A program made the position numbers and the translations under genes. A stretch of 64,000 bases of DNA from NCBI RefSeq assembly GCF_018449695.1, contig NZ_JAAVUY010000022.1, forward strand, positions 56,279 to 120,278, read 5' to 3'. Below, in pieces: positions 15,345-24,507 of the stretch. Source of the DNA: Bradyrhizobium sp. dw_411 (lineage in GTDB: Bacteria > Pseudomonadota > Alphaproteobacteria > Rhizobiales > Xanthobacteraceae). Within the stretch, counting starts at the first letter, position 1, and each line of letters begins with the position of its first letter. The notes below the pieces were generated by a model. That model saw only the letters and a list, made by a program, of their open reading frames with translations, was not told the DNA's origin and did no database searches.

Positions 15345-16547
15345 TCACTCTTCGGGGGCGTTTTCGATCGGATCGAACCGGTCGGCCTCGAGGCCGAGCA
15401 GGTTCCAGGACTGCAGCATATGCGGCGGCAGCGGCGCGGTCGCGTCGATCACGCCACCGCGCGGATGCGGGATCACGATCCGCCGCGCCAGCAGATGCAG
15501 CCGCTTCTGCAGGCCACCCGGCAATTGCCAGTTTTCCTTGTTGAAATATTTGGGGTCACCGATGATGGCGTGATCGATATGCGCCATATGCGCGCGCAAC
15601 TGATGGGTTCGCCCGGTCACGGGCTTCAGCGAAACCCAGGCGAGTTTTTGCGCCGATGTTTCCACCACCGCGTAATAGGTCACGGCGTGACTTGCGCCCT
15701 CGTCGCCATGCGCCGCGATGCGCATGATGGTATCTTCCTCGTTCTCTTCCTTGGCCAGATAGGTCGAGATCCGGCCCTGCTTCGGCTTCGGAACGCCCGC
15801 CACCAGCGCCCAGTAGATCTTGCGCGCGGAGCGATGACGAAACGATCCGGTCAGCGCGGTCGCCGCGAAGCGCGTTTTTGCAATCAGAAGACAGCCCGCG
15901 GTTTCCTTGTCGAGCCGGTGCACCAGACGCGGCTTCTGCCCTTTCGCATCTCGCATCACTTCAAGCATGTCGTCGACGTTGCGCGTGATGCCGGAGCCGC
16001 CCTGCACTGCCAGGCCCGCGGGCTTGTTCAGCACCATCACGTCGGCATCCTCGAACAGGATCATGTCCTTGAGGGTCTGCAGCGTCTTGGCTGCCGCTTC
16101 CGAAAGCTCGCCGACGACCTTGGGCGTATCGAGCTTGAGCGGCGGAATGCGGATGCTTTGGCCTTCCTCGACGCGATCCTTGCTGTCGGCGCGCTTGCCG
16201 TTGACGCGCAGTTCCCCTTTACGGACGATGCGCTGGATGTGCGAGAACGACAGGCCGGGAAAACGCGCCTCCAGAAAACGATCGACGCGCATGTTGTTCT
16301 CGTCCGCGGTCACGACAACGGTCTGGACTTTGGTCGGCAACGGCGGCGGCTCAACGACCACCTTCTCGGGCTCGGGGACAAACGGCTTGGCCGGCCGCGG
16401 CGCCGGGGCTGAGAACCGCGCCGGCGGCTTGCCGCCCGGGCGATGACCCTGCGGCCGTTCGGTTTGCGATCCGCGAAAAGGGCGCGCGCCCTTGGGACGA
16501 TCGCCCGATGTGCGTTTCGCCAGAGGTCTTTTGATACGTCGGCTCAT
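15345..16547 (-). CDS. RluA-family 23S rRNA pseudouridine synthase with basic N-terminal extension
   Basis: 400 aa, longer than typical RluC (~320). Residues 1-72 are an Arg/Pro/Lys-rich disordered extension. An S4 RNA-binding domain follows (about 84-140), then the synthase domain with catalytic Asp213 in HRLDKETAG and the ligand segment TGRTHQLRAHM. RluC-like enzymes modify U955, U2504 and U2580 of 23S rRNA in E. coli; which uridines are used here is inferred only. It is downstream of rarA on the same strand (85 bases). Confidence 0.88.
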   Translation of the reverse strand: MSRRIKRPLAKRTSGDRPKGARPFRGSQTERPQGHRPGGKPPARFSAPAPRPAKPFVPEPEKVVVEPPPLPTKVQTVVVTADENNMRVDRFLEARFPGLSFSHIQRIVRKGELRVNGKRADSKDRVEEGQSIRIPPLKLDTPKVVGELSEAAAKTLQTLKDMILFEDADVMVLNKPAGLAVQGGSGITRNVDDMLEVMRDAKGQKPRLVHRLDKETAGCLLIAKTRFAATALTGSFRHRSARKIYWALVAGVPKPKQGRISTYLAKEENEEDTIMRIAAHGDEGASHAVTYYAVVETSAQKLAWVSLKPVTGRTHQLRAHMAHIDHAIIGDPKYFNKENWQLPGGLQKRLHLLARRIVIPHPRGGVIDATAPLPPHMLQSWNLLGLEADRFDPIENAPEE

Positions 16548-16632
16548 GCTCGCGTCGGCTCCAGATCTGAACCGTTGGGTAGCCTAAAAGCAGCGAATCG
16601 TCACGGAAATAGCAGCAAACCTGCGAAGGATG

Positions 16633-17967
16633 TCAGCCATTTCCTCGCTGAGCCCGTAACTTGGCCCAGTAATCCAGCCGCTTGCGGATTTCGCGCTCGA
16701 AGCCGCGGTCAGGCGGATCGTAGAAGGTCTGGCGTCCGAGCGCCTCGGGGAAGTAATCCTGCCCGGAAAACGCCTCCGGCGTGTCGTGATCGTATTCGTA
16801 GCCGCCGCCATAGCCTTCCGACTTCATCAGCTTGGTCGGCGAATTCAGGATGTGCTTGGGCGGTAGCAGCGAACCATTCTCTTTCGCAGTCCGCATCGCG
16901 GCGCCGAACGCCTTGTAGGCCGCGTTGGATTTCGGCGCGGTGGCGAGATAGATCACCGCCTGCGCGATCGCCAGTTCACCCTCGGGATGGCCGAGAAAAT
17001 CATAGGCGTCCTTGGCCGCATTGCAGATCACCAGCGCCTGCGGATCGGCGAGCCCAATATCCTCGACTGCCATCCGCACGACGCGCCGCGCCAGAAACAG
17101 CGGATCCTCGCCGGCGTCCATCATGCGGGCGAGATAATACAGCGCCGCATCGGGATCGGAGCCGCGCACCGATTTATGCAGCGCCGAGATCAGGTTGTAA
17201 TGCCCGTCGGCCGACTTGTCGTAGATCGGCGCGCGCCGCTGCAGGATGTCCTGCAATTTTTCGGCGTTGAATATTTCGCCCTCGCGCGCTGAGCGCCAGA
17301 CCTCTTCGGCGAGCGTAAGCGCCGCGCGCCCGTCGCCATCGGCCATCCGCACCAGCACGGCGCGAGCCTCATCATCGAGCGGCAGCTTTTTGCCCTCGAT
17401 GCTCTCGGCATGCGCGAACAGTTTTTCGATCGCGGCGGGATCGAGCGAATGAAACACCAGCACACGCGCCCGCGACAGCAAAGCGGCGTTGAGTTCGAAC
17501 GAGGGATTTTCGGTGGTGGCGCCGACCAGCACCACGGTGCCGTCCTCCATCACGGGCAGAAACGAATCCTGCTGGGCGCGATTGAAGCGATGTACCTCGT
17601 CGACGAACAGCAGCGTTCCCTTGCCCATCTCGCGCCGCGCGCGGGCGGCATCGAACGCCTTCTTCAGATCGGCGACGCCGGAAAACACCGCCGAGAGCTG
17701 CTCGAAATGCAACTCGGTGGCGTCCGCCAACAGCCGCGCGACCGTGGTCTTGCCGGTGCCCGGCGGTCCCCAGAATACCAGCGACCCCAGCGTGCGCGTC
17801 GCCAGCATCCGCGTCAGTGCGCCGTCCGGTCCCAGAATGTGATCCTGGCCGACGACATCCGACAGCGTGCGCGGGCGCAATCTATCGGGAAGCGGATGCG
17901 GCGCGTCCTGCTCCATCCCCGCGGCGGCGAACAGGTTGGTACCTTCGCGTGGGCGCTTCGGGCTCAT
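16633..17967 (-). CDS. rarA: Replication-associated recombination protein A (MgsA/RarA AAA+ ATPase)
   Basis: 444 aa, normal length. It is an AAA+ ATPase related to clamp loaders and RuvB that acts at stalled forks. Walker A is GPPGTGKTT (67-75), Walker B LLFVDEVHRFN (about 118-128), sensor 1 VGATTENPSF. The C-terminal tetramerisation domain includes MMDAGEDPLFLARR. Its ATG overlaps the htrA stop (ATGA), so translation is coupled to the protease gene. The start at MSPKRPREG is chosen over an in-frame ATG 54 bases upstream inside htrA. Confidence 0.93.
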   Translation of the reverse strand: MSPKRPREGTNLFAAAGMEQDAPHPLPDRLRPRTLSDVVGQDHILGPDGALTRMLATRTLGSLVFWGPPGTGKTTVARLLADATELHFEQLSAVFSGVADLKKAFDAARARREMGKGTLLFVDEVHRFNRAQQDSFLPVMEDGTVVLVGATTENPSFELNAALLSRARVLVFHSLDPAAIEKLFAHAESIEGKKLPLDDEARAVLVRMADGDGRAALTLAEEVWRSAREGEIFNAEKLQDILQRRAPIYDKSADGHYNLISALHKSVRGSDPDAALYYLARMMDAGEDPLFLARRVVRMAVEDIGLADPQALVICNAAKDAYDFLGHPEGELAIAQAVIYLATAPKSNAAYKAFGAAMRTAKENGSLLPPKHILNSPTKLMKSEGYGGGYEYDHDTPEAFSGQDYFPEALGRQTFYDPPDRGFEREIRKRLDYWAKLRAQRGNG

Positions 17968-19361
17968 CCGCCGAGCGTAACATTGATCTGCTGGCCGCCG
18001 CGCACCAAAGTGATACGCCACAGCCGCGAGGTATCGCGCGTCGCCTTTTCGAGATCGCTGGTTTTGGCGATCTTCTGATTGTTGACCGCGAGAATAATGT
18101 CGCCTTTCTGGAAACCGACATTGGCGGCGGTGCCGCCGTCGGCGATATCCGTCACCACGACGCCTTCGGTATCCGAATCCAGATGCAATTCGTCGGCGAC
18201 CGCCGGTGAAATGTTAGCGATCTTGGCGCCCTGGAACGGCGAGCGCGTCGTCAGGACGATTTCGTTGCGGCCGGTGTCGGGGGCGGTCTCCAGCGGGATC
18301 GACAGCTTTACAGCTTTGCCGCCGCGCTGCACTTCGATCTCGGATTTTCCGCCGAGCGGACGCGTGGCGAAGCGATAATCGAAGGCGTTGGGATCCTCGA
18401 CCGTCTGGCCATCGATCGTGACAATCAGATCGGACAATTTCAGCCCGCCCCGCGCCGCCGGGCTGCCGGCAACGACATTGGCGACCAGCGCGCCGGAGGG
18501 CAGCCGAAGCCCCATGGTTTCGGCGATCTCCGGCGTCACCGCCTGCAGCCGCGCACCGAGCCACGGCCTCTTGACCGCCTTGCCGCCACTTTTCGCCGAA
18601 GTCACGACCACCCGCACCATATTGGCCGGGATCGCAAAGCCGATGCCTTGAGAGCCGCCGGAGCGCGAGAAGATCGCGGTGTTGATGCCGGCAAGCTTGC
18701 CGGTCATGTCGACCAGCGCACCGCCCGAATTGCCCGGATTGATCGCGGCATCGGTCTGGATGAAGAACTGATAGTCGGTGATGCCGACTTGCGTGCGCGC
18801 CAGCGCCGAGATGATGCCGTGGGTAACGGTCTGTCCGACGCCAAAGGGATTGCCGATCGCCAGCACGACGTCGCCGACCATCAGCTCGTCGGAATTGGCA
18901 AAATCCAGCGTCGGGAATTTTTCGTTGACGTCTTTCAGCCGAAGAATGGCCAGATCCGTACGGCTGTCCTTGAGCACGATCTCGGCCTCGAATTCGCGCT
19001 TGTCGGACAGCGACACCTTGAACTGGTCGGCGCCTTCGACGACGTGATTATTGGTCACGACCAAGCCGGAAGCATCCACCATCACGCCCGATCCGAGCGA
19101 GCGCTGCACCCGCTCCTGCTGCTGCCCGCCGGGGACGCCGAAGAAGCGGCGAAAGATCGGATCGTCGAGCAAGGGATTGCGGTCTTGCACCACCTTGGCA
19201 GCGTAGACGGTGACCACCGCCGGCTGCACGCGCTGTACGATCGGGGCATAGGAGAGCTTGAGTTCCGCGCCCGAAGCCGGCACGCGGCGGTCCTGGGACA
19301 TCGCCGGGGCCGTCGCGGCCCAAACAACCAGCAATGCCGTGAGAATGCGAACAACGATCAT
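17964..19361 (-). CDS. DegP/HtrA-family periplasmic serine protease
   Basis: 465 aa. Signal peptide residues 1-22, ending PAMSQ. Trypsin-like domain with the triad His106 (TNNHVVEG), Asp136 (DSRTDLAIL) and Ser212 (GNSGGAL). Two PDZ domains follow (about 265-355 and 385-460; VTIDGQTVEDPNAFDYR and DIILAVNNQKI). It degrades or chaperones misfolded envelope proteins. It is the first gene of htrA-rarA-rluA, all reading left. The start is set at the signal peptide; the 42 in-frame residues upstream are not protein-like. Confidence 0.9.
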   Translation of the reverse strand: MIVVRILTALLVVWAATAPAMSQDRRVPASGAELKLSYAPIVQRVQPAVVTVYAAKVVQDRNPLLDDPIFRRFFGVPGGQQQERVQRSLGSGVMVDASGLVVTNNHVVEGADQFKVSLSDKREFEAEIVLKDSRTDLAILRLKDVNEKFPTLDFANSDELMVGDVVLAIGNPFGVGQTVTHGIISALARTQVGITDYQFFIQTDAAINPGNSGGALVDMTGKLAGINTAIFSRSGGSQGIGFAIPANMVRVVVTSAKSGGKAVKRPWLGARLQAVTPEIAETMGLRLPSGALVANVVAGSPAARGGLKLSDLIVTIDGQTVEDPNAFDYRFATRPLGGKSEIEVQRGGKAVKLSIPLETAPDTGRNEIVLTTRSPFQGAKIANISPAVADELHLDSDTEGVVVTDIADGGTAANVGFQKGDIILAVNNQKIAKTSDLEKATRDTSRLWRITLVRGGQQINVTLGG

Positions 19362-19542
19362 GAGGGGATTCCCGAGAATAGATGGGGCGAATATAGGCCC
19401 CCGGGCCCGCGAATAGAAGTGATTGGAGCCTTTCGGGGGCCACGCGCCGGATGGACTTACACGGCCATCTTGCAATTCCAGCGGCAAAATCGCACCTAGT
19501 CGGGGGGCCGGTGTTTACGGCCGGCAACAAGGAGAACCGCCT

Positions 19543-20556
19543 ATGAAGGCCGTCGGGTATAAAAAATCGCTGCCTACCGATGCGGCAGATGCGCTGATCG
19601 ATTTCGAGACCACGAAACCACAACCGGCCGGCCGCGACATCCGGGTCGCCGTCAAGGCGATCTCGGTCAATCCGGTCGATTACAAGGTCCGCAAGCGCGC
19701 GGCCCCGCCCGAAGGCGAAACCAAGATTTTGGGCTATGACGCCGCCGGTGTGGTCGATGCGGTCGGCCCCGATGTGACGCTGTTCAAGGCCGGCGACGAG
19801 GTCTATTACGCCGGCTCGATCCAGCGTCAGGGCACCAATTCGGAATTTCATCTGGTGGATGAGCGGATCGTCGGCCGCAAGCCGTCAACGCTGTCATTCG
19901 CCGAGGCGGCCGCGCTGCCCCTGACCTCGATCACCGCCTGGGAACTGCTGTTCGATCGGCTTGGTGCCGTGCCCGGCCGAAGCGTCGATCCGCGCACGCT
20001 CCTGATCATCGGCGGCGCCGGCGGCGTCGGCTCGATCCTGACCCAGCTCGCCCGGCGCCTTACTGGCCTCACGGTGGTGGCAACGGCGTCGCGGCCGGAA
20101 ACCCAGAAATGGTGCCTCGATCTCGGCGCCCATGCCGTGATCGATCACAGTAAGCCGATGAAAGAGCAGATCGACAAATTGAAATTGCCGCCGGTGGCGC
20201 TGATCGCGAGCCTCACCAATACCGGCGATCACTACAAGGCGCTGGCGGACATTATCGCGCCGCAGGGCAAATATGGATTGATCGACGATCCCGCGGAATT
20301 CAACGTCGCCGCCTTCAAAGGCAAGTCGGTTTCGGTGCACTGGGAATCGATGTTTACCCGCAGCTCGTTCCGGACACCTGACATGATCGGCCAGCATGCT
20401 TTGCTCAATGACGTGGCTGATCTGATCGACAAGGGCGTACTGCGCACCACGCTCGATCAGGCGTTCGGCACCATCAACGCCGCCAACCTGAAGCGCGCGC
20501 ATGCATTGCTGGAGTCGGGCAAATCGCGCGGCAAGATCGTGCTCGAGGGGTGGTAG
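19543..20556 (+). CDS. Medium-chain zinc-type alcohol dehydrogenase-like/quinone oxidoreductase family protein
   Basis: 337 aa. MDR fold: GroES-like N-domain (SVNPVDYKVRKR, LGYDAAGVVDAVG) and a Rossmann domain with GGAGGVGSILTQLARR. Catalytic and structural zinc ligands of true alcohol dehydrogenases are missing, so it is best placed with the ZADH1/quinone-reductase-like NADPH oxidoreductases. AAGGAGAA precedes the start. It is followed by palindromic repeat E2 and a convergent SDR gene. Substrate unknown. Confidence 0.88.
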   Translation: MKAVGYKKSLPTDAADALIDFETTKPQPAGRDIRVAVKAISVNPVDYKVRKRAAPPEGETKILGYDAAGVVDAVGPDVTLFKAGDEVYYAGSIQRQGTNSEFHLVDERIVGRKPSTLSFAEAAALPLTSITAWELLFDRLGAVPGRSVDPRTLLIIGGAGGVGSILTQLARRLTGLTVVATASRPETQKWCLDLGAHAVIDHSKPMKEQIDKLKLPPVALIASLTNTGDHYKALADIIAPQGKYGLIDDPAEFNVAAFKGKSVSVHWESMFTRSSFRTPDMIGQHALLNDVADLIDKGVLRTTLDQAFGTINAANLKRAHALLESGKSRGKIVLEGW

Positions 20557-20568
20557 AACTCTGACTTT

Positions 20569-20655
20569 GTAGGGTGGGCAAAGGCGCATCTGCGCCGTGC
20601 CCACCATCTTCTCGTTGACCAAGATGGGGGGCACGCTTCGCTTTGCCCACCCTAC
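20569..20655. repeat. Palindromic intergenic repeat, family E copy 2
   Basis: GTAGGGTGGGCAAAG on the left and CTTTGCCCACCCTAC on the right, with inner GGCGCATCTGCGCC and ATGGTGGGCAC-type matches. It lies between convergent genes and probably also acts as a bidirectional hairpin. Confidence 0.88.
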
Positions 20656-20665
20656 GATCCCCATC

Positions 20666-21460
20666 TCACGCAATCGTCTGCACGATCCCGCCTTCGGCAC
20701 GCAACGCCGCGCCGTTGGTCGCGGAGGCTTCCTTTGAACTGATATAGACCACCATGTTGGCGATCTCCTCGACGCTGGCAAAACGTTGCAGCAGCGAGGT
20801 CGGACGGAACTGCTTGACGAATTGCGACGCGGCTTCGTCGACCGACTGACCGTTTTGCTTCGCCAGATCCTTCACAAAGGTTTCGACGCCCTCTGACATC
20901 GTCGGTCCCGGCAGCACTGAATTGACGGTCACTGCGGTGCCGCGGGTCATCTCAGCCAGGCCCCGCGAGATCGCGAGTTGCGCGGTCTTGGTCATGCCGT
21001 AATGGATCATCTCCTTCGGGATGTTCAGCGCGGATTCCGAGGAGATGAAGACGATGCGGCCCCAGTTGCGCTTGAGCATGCCAGGCAAATAGGCGCGCGA
21101 CAGCCGCACGCCCGACATCACATTGACCTCGAAGAAGCGGCTCCAGTCCTCATCGGGAATATCCAGAAAACCCTTGGGCTCAAAAATCCCGGCATTGTTG
21201 ATCAGGATGTCCACATCCGGCAGCGCCGCGACCAGCGTTTGGCAACCCGCTGCGGTCGAGACGTCGGCGGCGACGCCGCGCACTTTGCTGCCGGGTACCG
21301 CCTTGGCAAGGGCGGCCACCGCCGCATCGACCTTGGCCTGTGTGCGGCCGTTGATCACCACGTCCGCGCCCGAGCCAGCGAGGCCCTTGGCGATGGCGTG
21401 GCCGATGCCCGCGGTCGAACCCGTCACCAGCGCGGTCTTGCCTTTGAGATCGATATTCAT
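20666..21460 (-). CDS. SDR family NAD(P)-dependent oxidoreductase
   Basis: 264 aa, classical short-chain dehydrogenase. TGSTAGIG (13-20) binds the cofactor, then NNAGIF, Ser in ISSESALN, and YGMTK as the YxxxK active site. The last residues lie in the substrate-binding C-terminal part (SKEASATNGAALRAEGGIVQ). Substrate unknown. Start at MNIDLKGKTALV; an apparent upstream extension enters repeat DNA. Confidence 0.9.
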   Translation of the reverse strand: MNIDLKGKTALVTGSTAGIGHAIAKGLAGSGADVVINGRTQAKVDAAVAALAKAVPGSKVRGVAADVSTAAGCQTLVAALPDVDILINNAGIFEPKGFLDIPDEDWSRFFEVNVMSGVRLSRAYLPGMLKRNWGRIVFISSESALNIPKEMIHYGMTKTAQLAISRGLAEMTRGTAVTVNSVLPGPTMSEGVETFVKDLAKQNGQSVDEAASQFVKQFRPTSLLQRFASVEEIANMVVYISSKEASATNGAALRAEGGIVQTIA

Positions 21461-21564
21461 GCGACATCTCCATGGTTGCTGCAGAGGCATATCGGGAGTG
21501 GTGCATGCGACCGCAAGCGGGGCGCACATTCGCGAGGTGACTTTGCCCACCCTACCATTTAATT

Positions 21565-21640
21565 CGTCATTGCGAGCGAAGCGAAGCAATCCAGCTTACT
21601 TTGCCGCCTCATGGATTGCTTCGCTTCGCTCGCAATGACG
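21565..21640. repeat. Palindromic intergenic repeat, family A copy 2
   Basis: CGTCATTGCGAGCGAAGCGA and its reverse complement TCGCTTCGCTCGCAATGACG enclose a ~36-base centre that itself contains complementary AGCAATCCA/TGGATTGCT. Near-perfect and a clear relative of the copy at 1925-2008. A half copy of family E (TTTGCCCACCCTAC) ends ten bases before it. Confidence 0.9.
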
Positions 21641-21671
21641 GGCTTATTTGAGTATTCGCTTTCCAAAACAA

Positions 21672-21697
21672 AAAACGGCGCCTGAAGGCGCCGTTTT
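21672..21697 (-). terminator. Rho-independent terminator of the ribosomal superoperon
   Basis: On the minus strand AAAACGGCGCC, loop TTCA, GGCGCCGTTTT followed by TTGTTTTGG. The 11-base stem is perfect and starts 26 bases after the rplQ stop. Confidence 0.92.
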
Positions 21698-21722
21698 CGT
21701 AAAGCAATTCACTGGATCAGGC

Positions 21723-22139
21723 TTACGCCGCGTCCGCGGTCTTTTCCTGCACCGGACCGGAATCGAGGCCCTTGGCGTCGACGTCGCGGTCGACGAATTC
21801 GATCACGGCCATCGGCGCATTGTCGCCGTAACGGAAGCCGGCCTTGATGATGCGGGTGTAGCCGCCCTGGCGGTCCTTGTAGCGGGTGGCGAGAACGTCG
21901 AACAGTTTCTTGGTCTGGTCGAGATCGCGCATCTCGGAGATCGCCTGCCGGCGCATCGCCAGACCGCCCTTCTTGCCGAGCGTAACCAGCTTCTCCACGA
22001 TCGGGCGAAGTTCCTTGGCCTTGGGCAGCGTGGTGACGATCTGCTCGTGCTTGATCAGCGACGCACACATATTGGCGAACATCGCGCGGCGATGTTCCGC
22101 CGTGCGGTTGAGCTTCCGATGAACCTTGCCGTGACGCAT
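21723..22139 (-). CDS. rplQ: 50S ribosomal protein L17
   Basis: 138 aa. MRHGKVHRKLNRTAEHRRAM and TTLPKAKELRPIVEKLVTLG are diagnostic of L17, which binds 23S rRNA near the exit tunnel. The acidic tail after residue 110 (DAKGLDSGPVQEKTADAA) is the variable end seen in alphaproteobacteria. Last gene of the alpha operon, followed by the terminator. The 160-base spacer from rpoA is occupied by a palindromic repeat. Confidence 0.98.
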   Translation of the reverse strand: MRHGKVHRKLNRTAEHRRAMFANMCASLIKHEQIVTTLPKAKELRPIVEKLVTLGKKGGLAMRRQAISEMRDLDQTKKLFDVLATRYKDRQGGYTRIIKAGFRYGDNAPMAVIEFVDRDVDAKGLDSGPVQEKTADAA

Positions 22140-22214
22140 GTGATATTCCTCTGTACTTATTCCGTCGCGACAGTTCGTCGGACAATGCTCAGGTGGGCCG
22201 CCTGCGTTCGCCCT

Positions 22215-22295
22215 GCCATTCCGGGATGGTGCGCTAGCACCAGACCCGGAAGTTCGAGATTCCGGGTTCGATGCTGCGCATCGCCCCGGAATGAC
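22215..22295. repeat. Palindromic repeat, family B copy 2, inside the alpha operon
   Basis: GCCATTCCGGGATGGTGC on the left and CGATGCGCCCCGGAATGAC-type sequence on the right, with inner hairpins GGTGCGCTAGCACC and GATGCTGCGCATC. It begins four bases after the rpoA stop codon and must be transcribed with rpoA-rplQ. Confidence 0.85.
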
Positions 22296-22299
22296 AAAA

Positions 22300-23328
22300 T
22301 CAGTAGTGGTCTTCGAAGCGCTTGGCCAGTTCGTCGATATTCTCCGGCGGCCAACCCGGCACTTCCATGCCGAGATGCAGACCCATCTGGGCCAGCACTT
22401 CCTTGATCTCGTTCAGCGACTTGCGGCCGAAGTTCGGGGTACGGAGCATTTCCGCTTCCGACTTCTGCACGAGATCGCCGATGTAAACGATGTTGTCGTT
22501 CTTCAGGCAGTTGGCCGAACGAACCGACAGCTCGAGCTCGTCGACCTTCTTGAGGAAGGCGGGGTTGAAGGCGAGATCGGGGATGATCTCCTGCGCGACT
22601 TCCTTGCGCGGCTCTTCGAAGTTGACGAACACATTGAGCTGATCCTGCAGGATGCGCGCGGCATAGGCCACCGCATCGTCAGGCGAGATCGCGCCGTTGG
22701 TCTCGATGGTCATGGTCAGCTTGTCGTAGTCGAGAATCTGGCCTTCGCGGGTGTTCTCGACCTTGTAGGAAACCTTGCGCACCGGGGAGAACAGGCTGTC
22801 GACCGGGATCAGGCCGATCGGCGCGTCTTCCGGACGATTGCGCTCGGCGGCGACGTAGCCCTTGCCGGACGCGACGGTGAATTCCATGCGGATTTCCGCA
22901 CCCTCGTCGAGGGTGCAGATCTGCAGGTCCGGATTGAGCACGGTGACATCGCCGACGGTCTGGATGTCGCCGGCGGTAACGGTGCCGGGGCCCTGCTTCT
23001 TCACGACCATGCGCTTGGGGCCTTCGCCCTGCATCTTGATCGCGATGTCCTTGATGTTCAGCACGATGTCGGTGACGTCCTCACGAACGCCCGCGATCGA
23101 GGAGAACTCGTGCAGCACGCCGTCGATGTGCACCGACTGCACCGCTGCACCCTGCAGCGACGACAACAGGATGCGGCGCAGCGCGTTGCCGAGCGTCTGG
23201 CCGAAGCCGCGCTCAAGCGGCTCGGCAACCAGGGTCGCAAAACGCGTGGCGTCGTGACCGGGAGTTACCTGCAGCTTGTTCGGGCGGATAAGTTCTTGCC
23301 AATTTTTCTGGATCGTCACTGTTTTCAC
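22300..23328 (-). CDS. rpoA: RNA polymerase alpha subunit
   Basis: 342 aa. N-terminal dimerisation domain (FATLVAEPLERGFGQTLGNA, RRILLSSLQGAAV) and C-terminal domain with the helix-hairpin-helix LRTPNFGRKSLNEIKEVL that contacts the UP element and activators. The start codon is GTG at 23328; another GTG three codons later is possible and no strong Shine-Dalgarno distinguishes them. 114 bases after rpsK. Confidence 0.98.
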   Translation of the reverse strand: MKTVTIQKNWQELIRPNKLQVTPGHDATRFATLVAEPLERGFGQTLGNALRRILLSSLQGAAVQSVHIDGVLHEFSSIAGVREDVTDIVLNIKDIAIKMQGEGPKRMVVKKQGPGTVTAGDIQTVGDVTVLNPDLQICTLDEGAEIRMEFTVASGKGYVAAERNRPEDAPIGLIPVDSLFSPVRKVSYKVENTREGQILDYDKLTMTIETNGAISPDDAVAYAARILQDQLNVFVNFEEPRKEVAQEIIPDLAFNPAFLKKVDELELSVRSANCLKNDNIVYIGDLVQKSEAEMLRTPNFGRKSLNEIKEVLAQMGLHLGMEVPGWPPENIDELAKRFEDHY

Positions 23329-23442
23329 CCATTGGCCAGTCGATCCGCGAAGAGATCACTGGCGTTGGAGACCCGCGGATCAGTCCACGGCTTGCAATTT
23401 CTCAAAACCATCGCGGGCGGCAGAGCCGCCCACGCACCAAAA

Positions 23443-23832
23443 TCAAACCCGCCGGCGTTTGCGCGGACGGCAGCCATTGTGCGGGATCGTCGTCACGTCG
23501 CGGATCGATGTAACGGTGAAGCCCGCAGCCTGCAGCGCACGAAGCGCCGATTCACGGCCCGAACCGGGGCCGGCCACTTCCACTTCCAAAGTGCGCATGC
23601 CGTGTTCCTGCGCCTTCTTGGAAACGTCTTCCGCCGCGACCTGCGCAGCATAAGGAGTCGATTTGCGCGATCCCTTGAAACCCATCGTGCCGGCCGACGA
23701 CCAGGCAATGGTGTTGCCCTGCGCGTCAGTAATGGTGATGGTCGTGTTGTTGAATGACGAATTCACGTGCGCGATGCCGGAGGCGATGTTCTTGCGCTCG
23801 CGACGACGTACGCGGGTGGCTTCCTTGCCCAT
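23443..23832 (-). CDS. rpsK: 30S ribosomal protein S11
   Basis: 129 aa. GIAHVNSSFNNTTITITDAQ, the PYAAQVAAED segment and C-terminal IPHNGCRPRKRRRV are typical. S11 forms part of the 30S platform with S6/S18 and the 3' end of 16S rRNA. 122 bases separate it from rpsM; that gap holds a decayed copy of the GCGAATAG-type repeat. Confidence 0.98.
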   Translation of the reverse strand: MGKEATRVRRRERKNIASGIAHVNSSFNNTTITITDAQGNTIAWSSAGTMGFKGSRKSTPYAAQVAAEDVSKKAQEHGMRTLEVEVAGPGSGRESALRALQAAGFTVTSIRDVTTIPHNGCRPRKRRRV

Positions 23833-23954
23833 TCCAAAACCTTTCCTAAGATCTCAACGCCGCCGTAATGCCAGCGGCTACACCTGAAAAACGAGAAGCG
23901 AATAGCAAGCGGCGAATAAAATCATTCGCCCTTCCCTATCCGCGTATCGCAAAT

Positions 23955-24323
23955 TTACTTCTTCTTGCCGGCGATCGACTTGGCCGGACCCTTGCGCGTG
24001 CGCGCATTGGTATGGGTACGCTGACCGCGCACCGGCAATCCGCGGCGATGACGCAAGCCGCGGTAGCAGCCGAGATCCATCAAACGCTTGATGTTCATCC
24101 CGGTCTCGCGACGCAGGTCGCCTTCGACCAGATAGTCGCGATCGATCACTTCACGAATCTGCAGGACTTCCTGATCGCTGAGCTGATTGACGCGGCGATC
24201 TTCTGGAATCTTGACCTTCTCCATGATGTCGGCCGCGTTCTTCTGGCCGATGCCATGGATGTACTGGAGCGCGATCAGGACGCGCTTGTTAGTCGGGATA
24301 TTCACGCCGGCAATACGGGCCAC
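23955..24323 (-). CDS. rpsM: 30S ribosomal protein S13
   Basis: 122 aa. MARIAGVNIPTNKRV, IHGIGQKNAADIMEKV (helix-hairpin-helix) and GQRTHTNARTRKGPAK. S13 sits on the 30S head and contacts P-site tRNA and L5. The start is GTG (GTG GCC CGT ATT). First ribosomal gene after adk, with a 184-base gap. Confidence 0.98.
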   Translation of the reverse strand: MARIAGVNIPTNKRVLIALQYIHGIGQKNAADIMEKVKIPEDRRVNQLSDQEVLQIREVIDRDYLVEGDLRRETGMNIKRLMDLGCYRGLRHRRGLPVRGQRTHTNARTRKGPAKSIAGKKK

Positions 24324-24507
24324 GGACTTCTCTCCTGTCGCCGATCCCTCGCGGACCGGCCATTTTTTCTAGCTATCTCGGGCAGGTGTTCACAAACGCG
24401 AACACGACGCCCTTCCCCTTTGATATCTTGGGGCCCGGCATCGTCTGAAACTAACCGACTGGATACCGGGCTTATTAAAGGATTCAACTTGGTTTCGTCA
24501 ACCGTCC

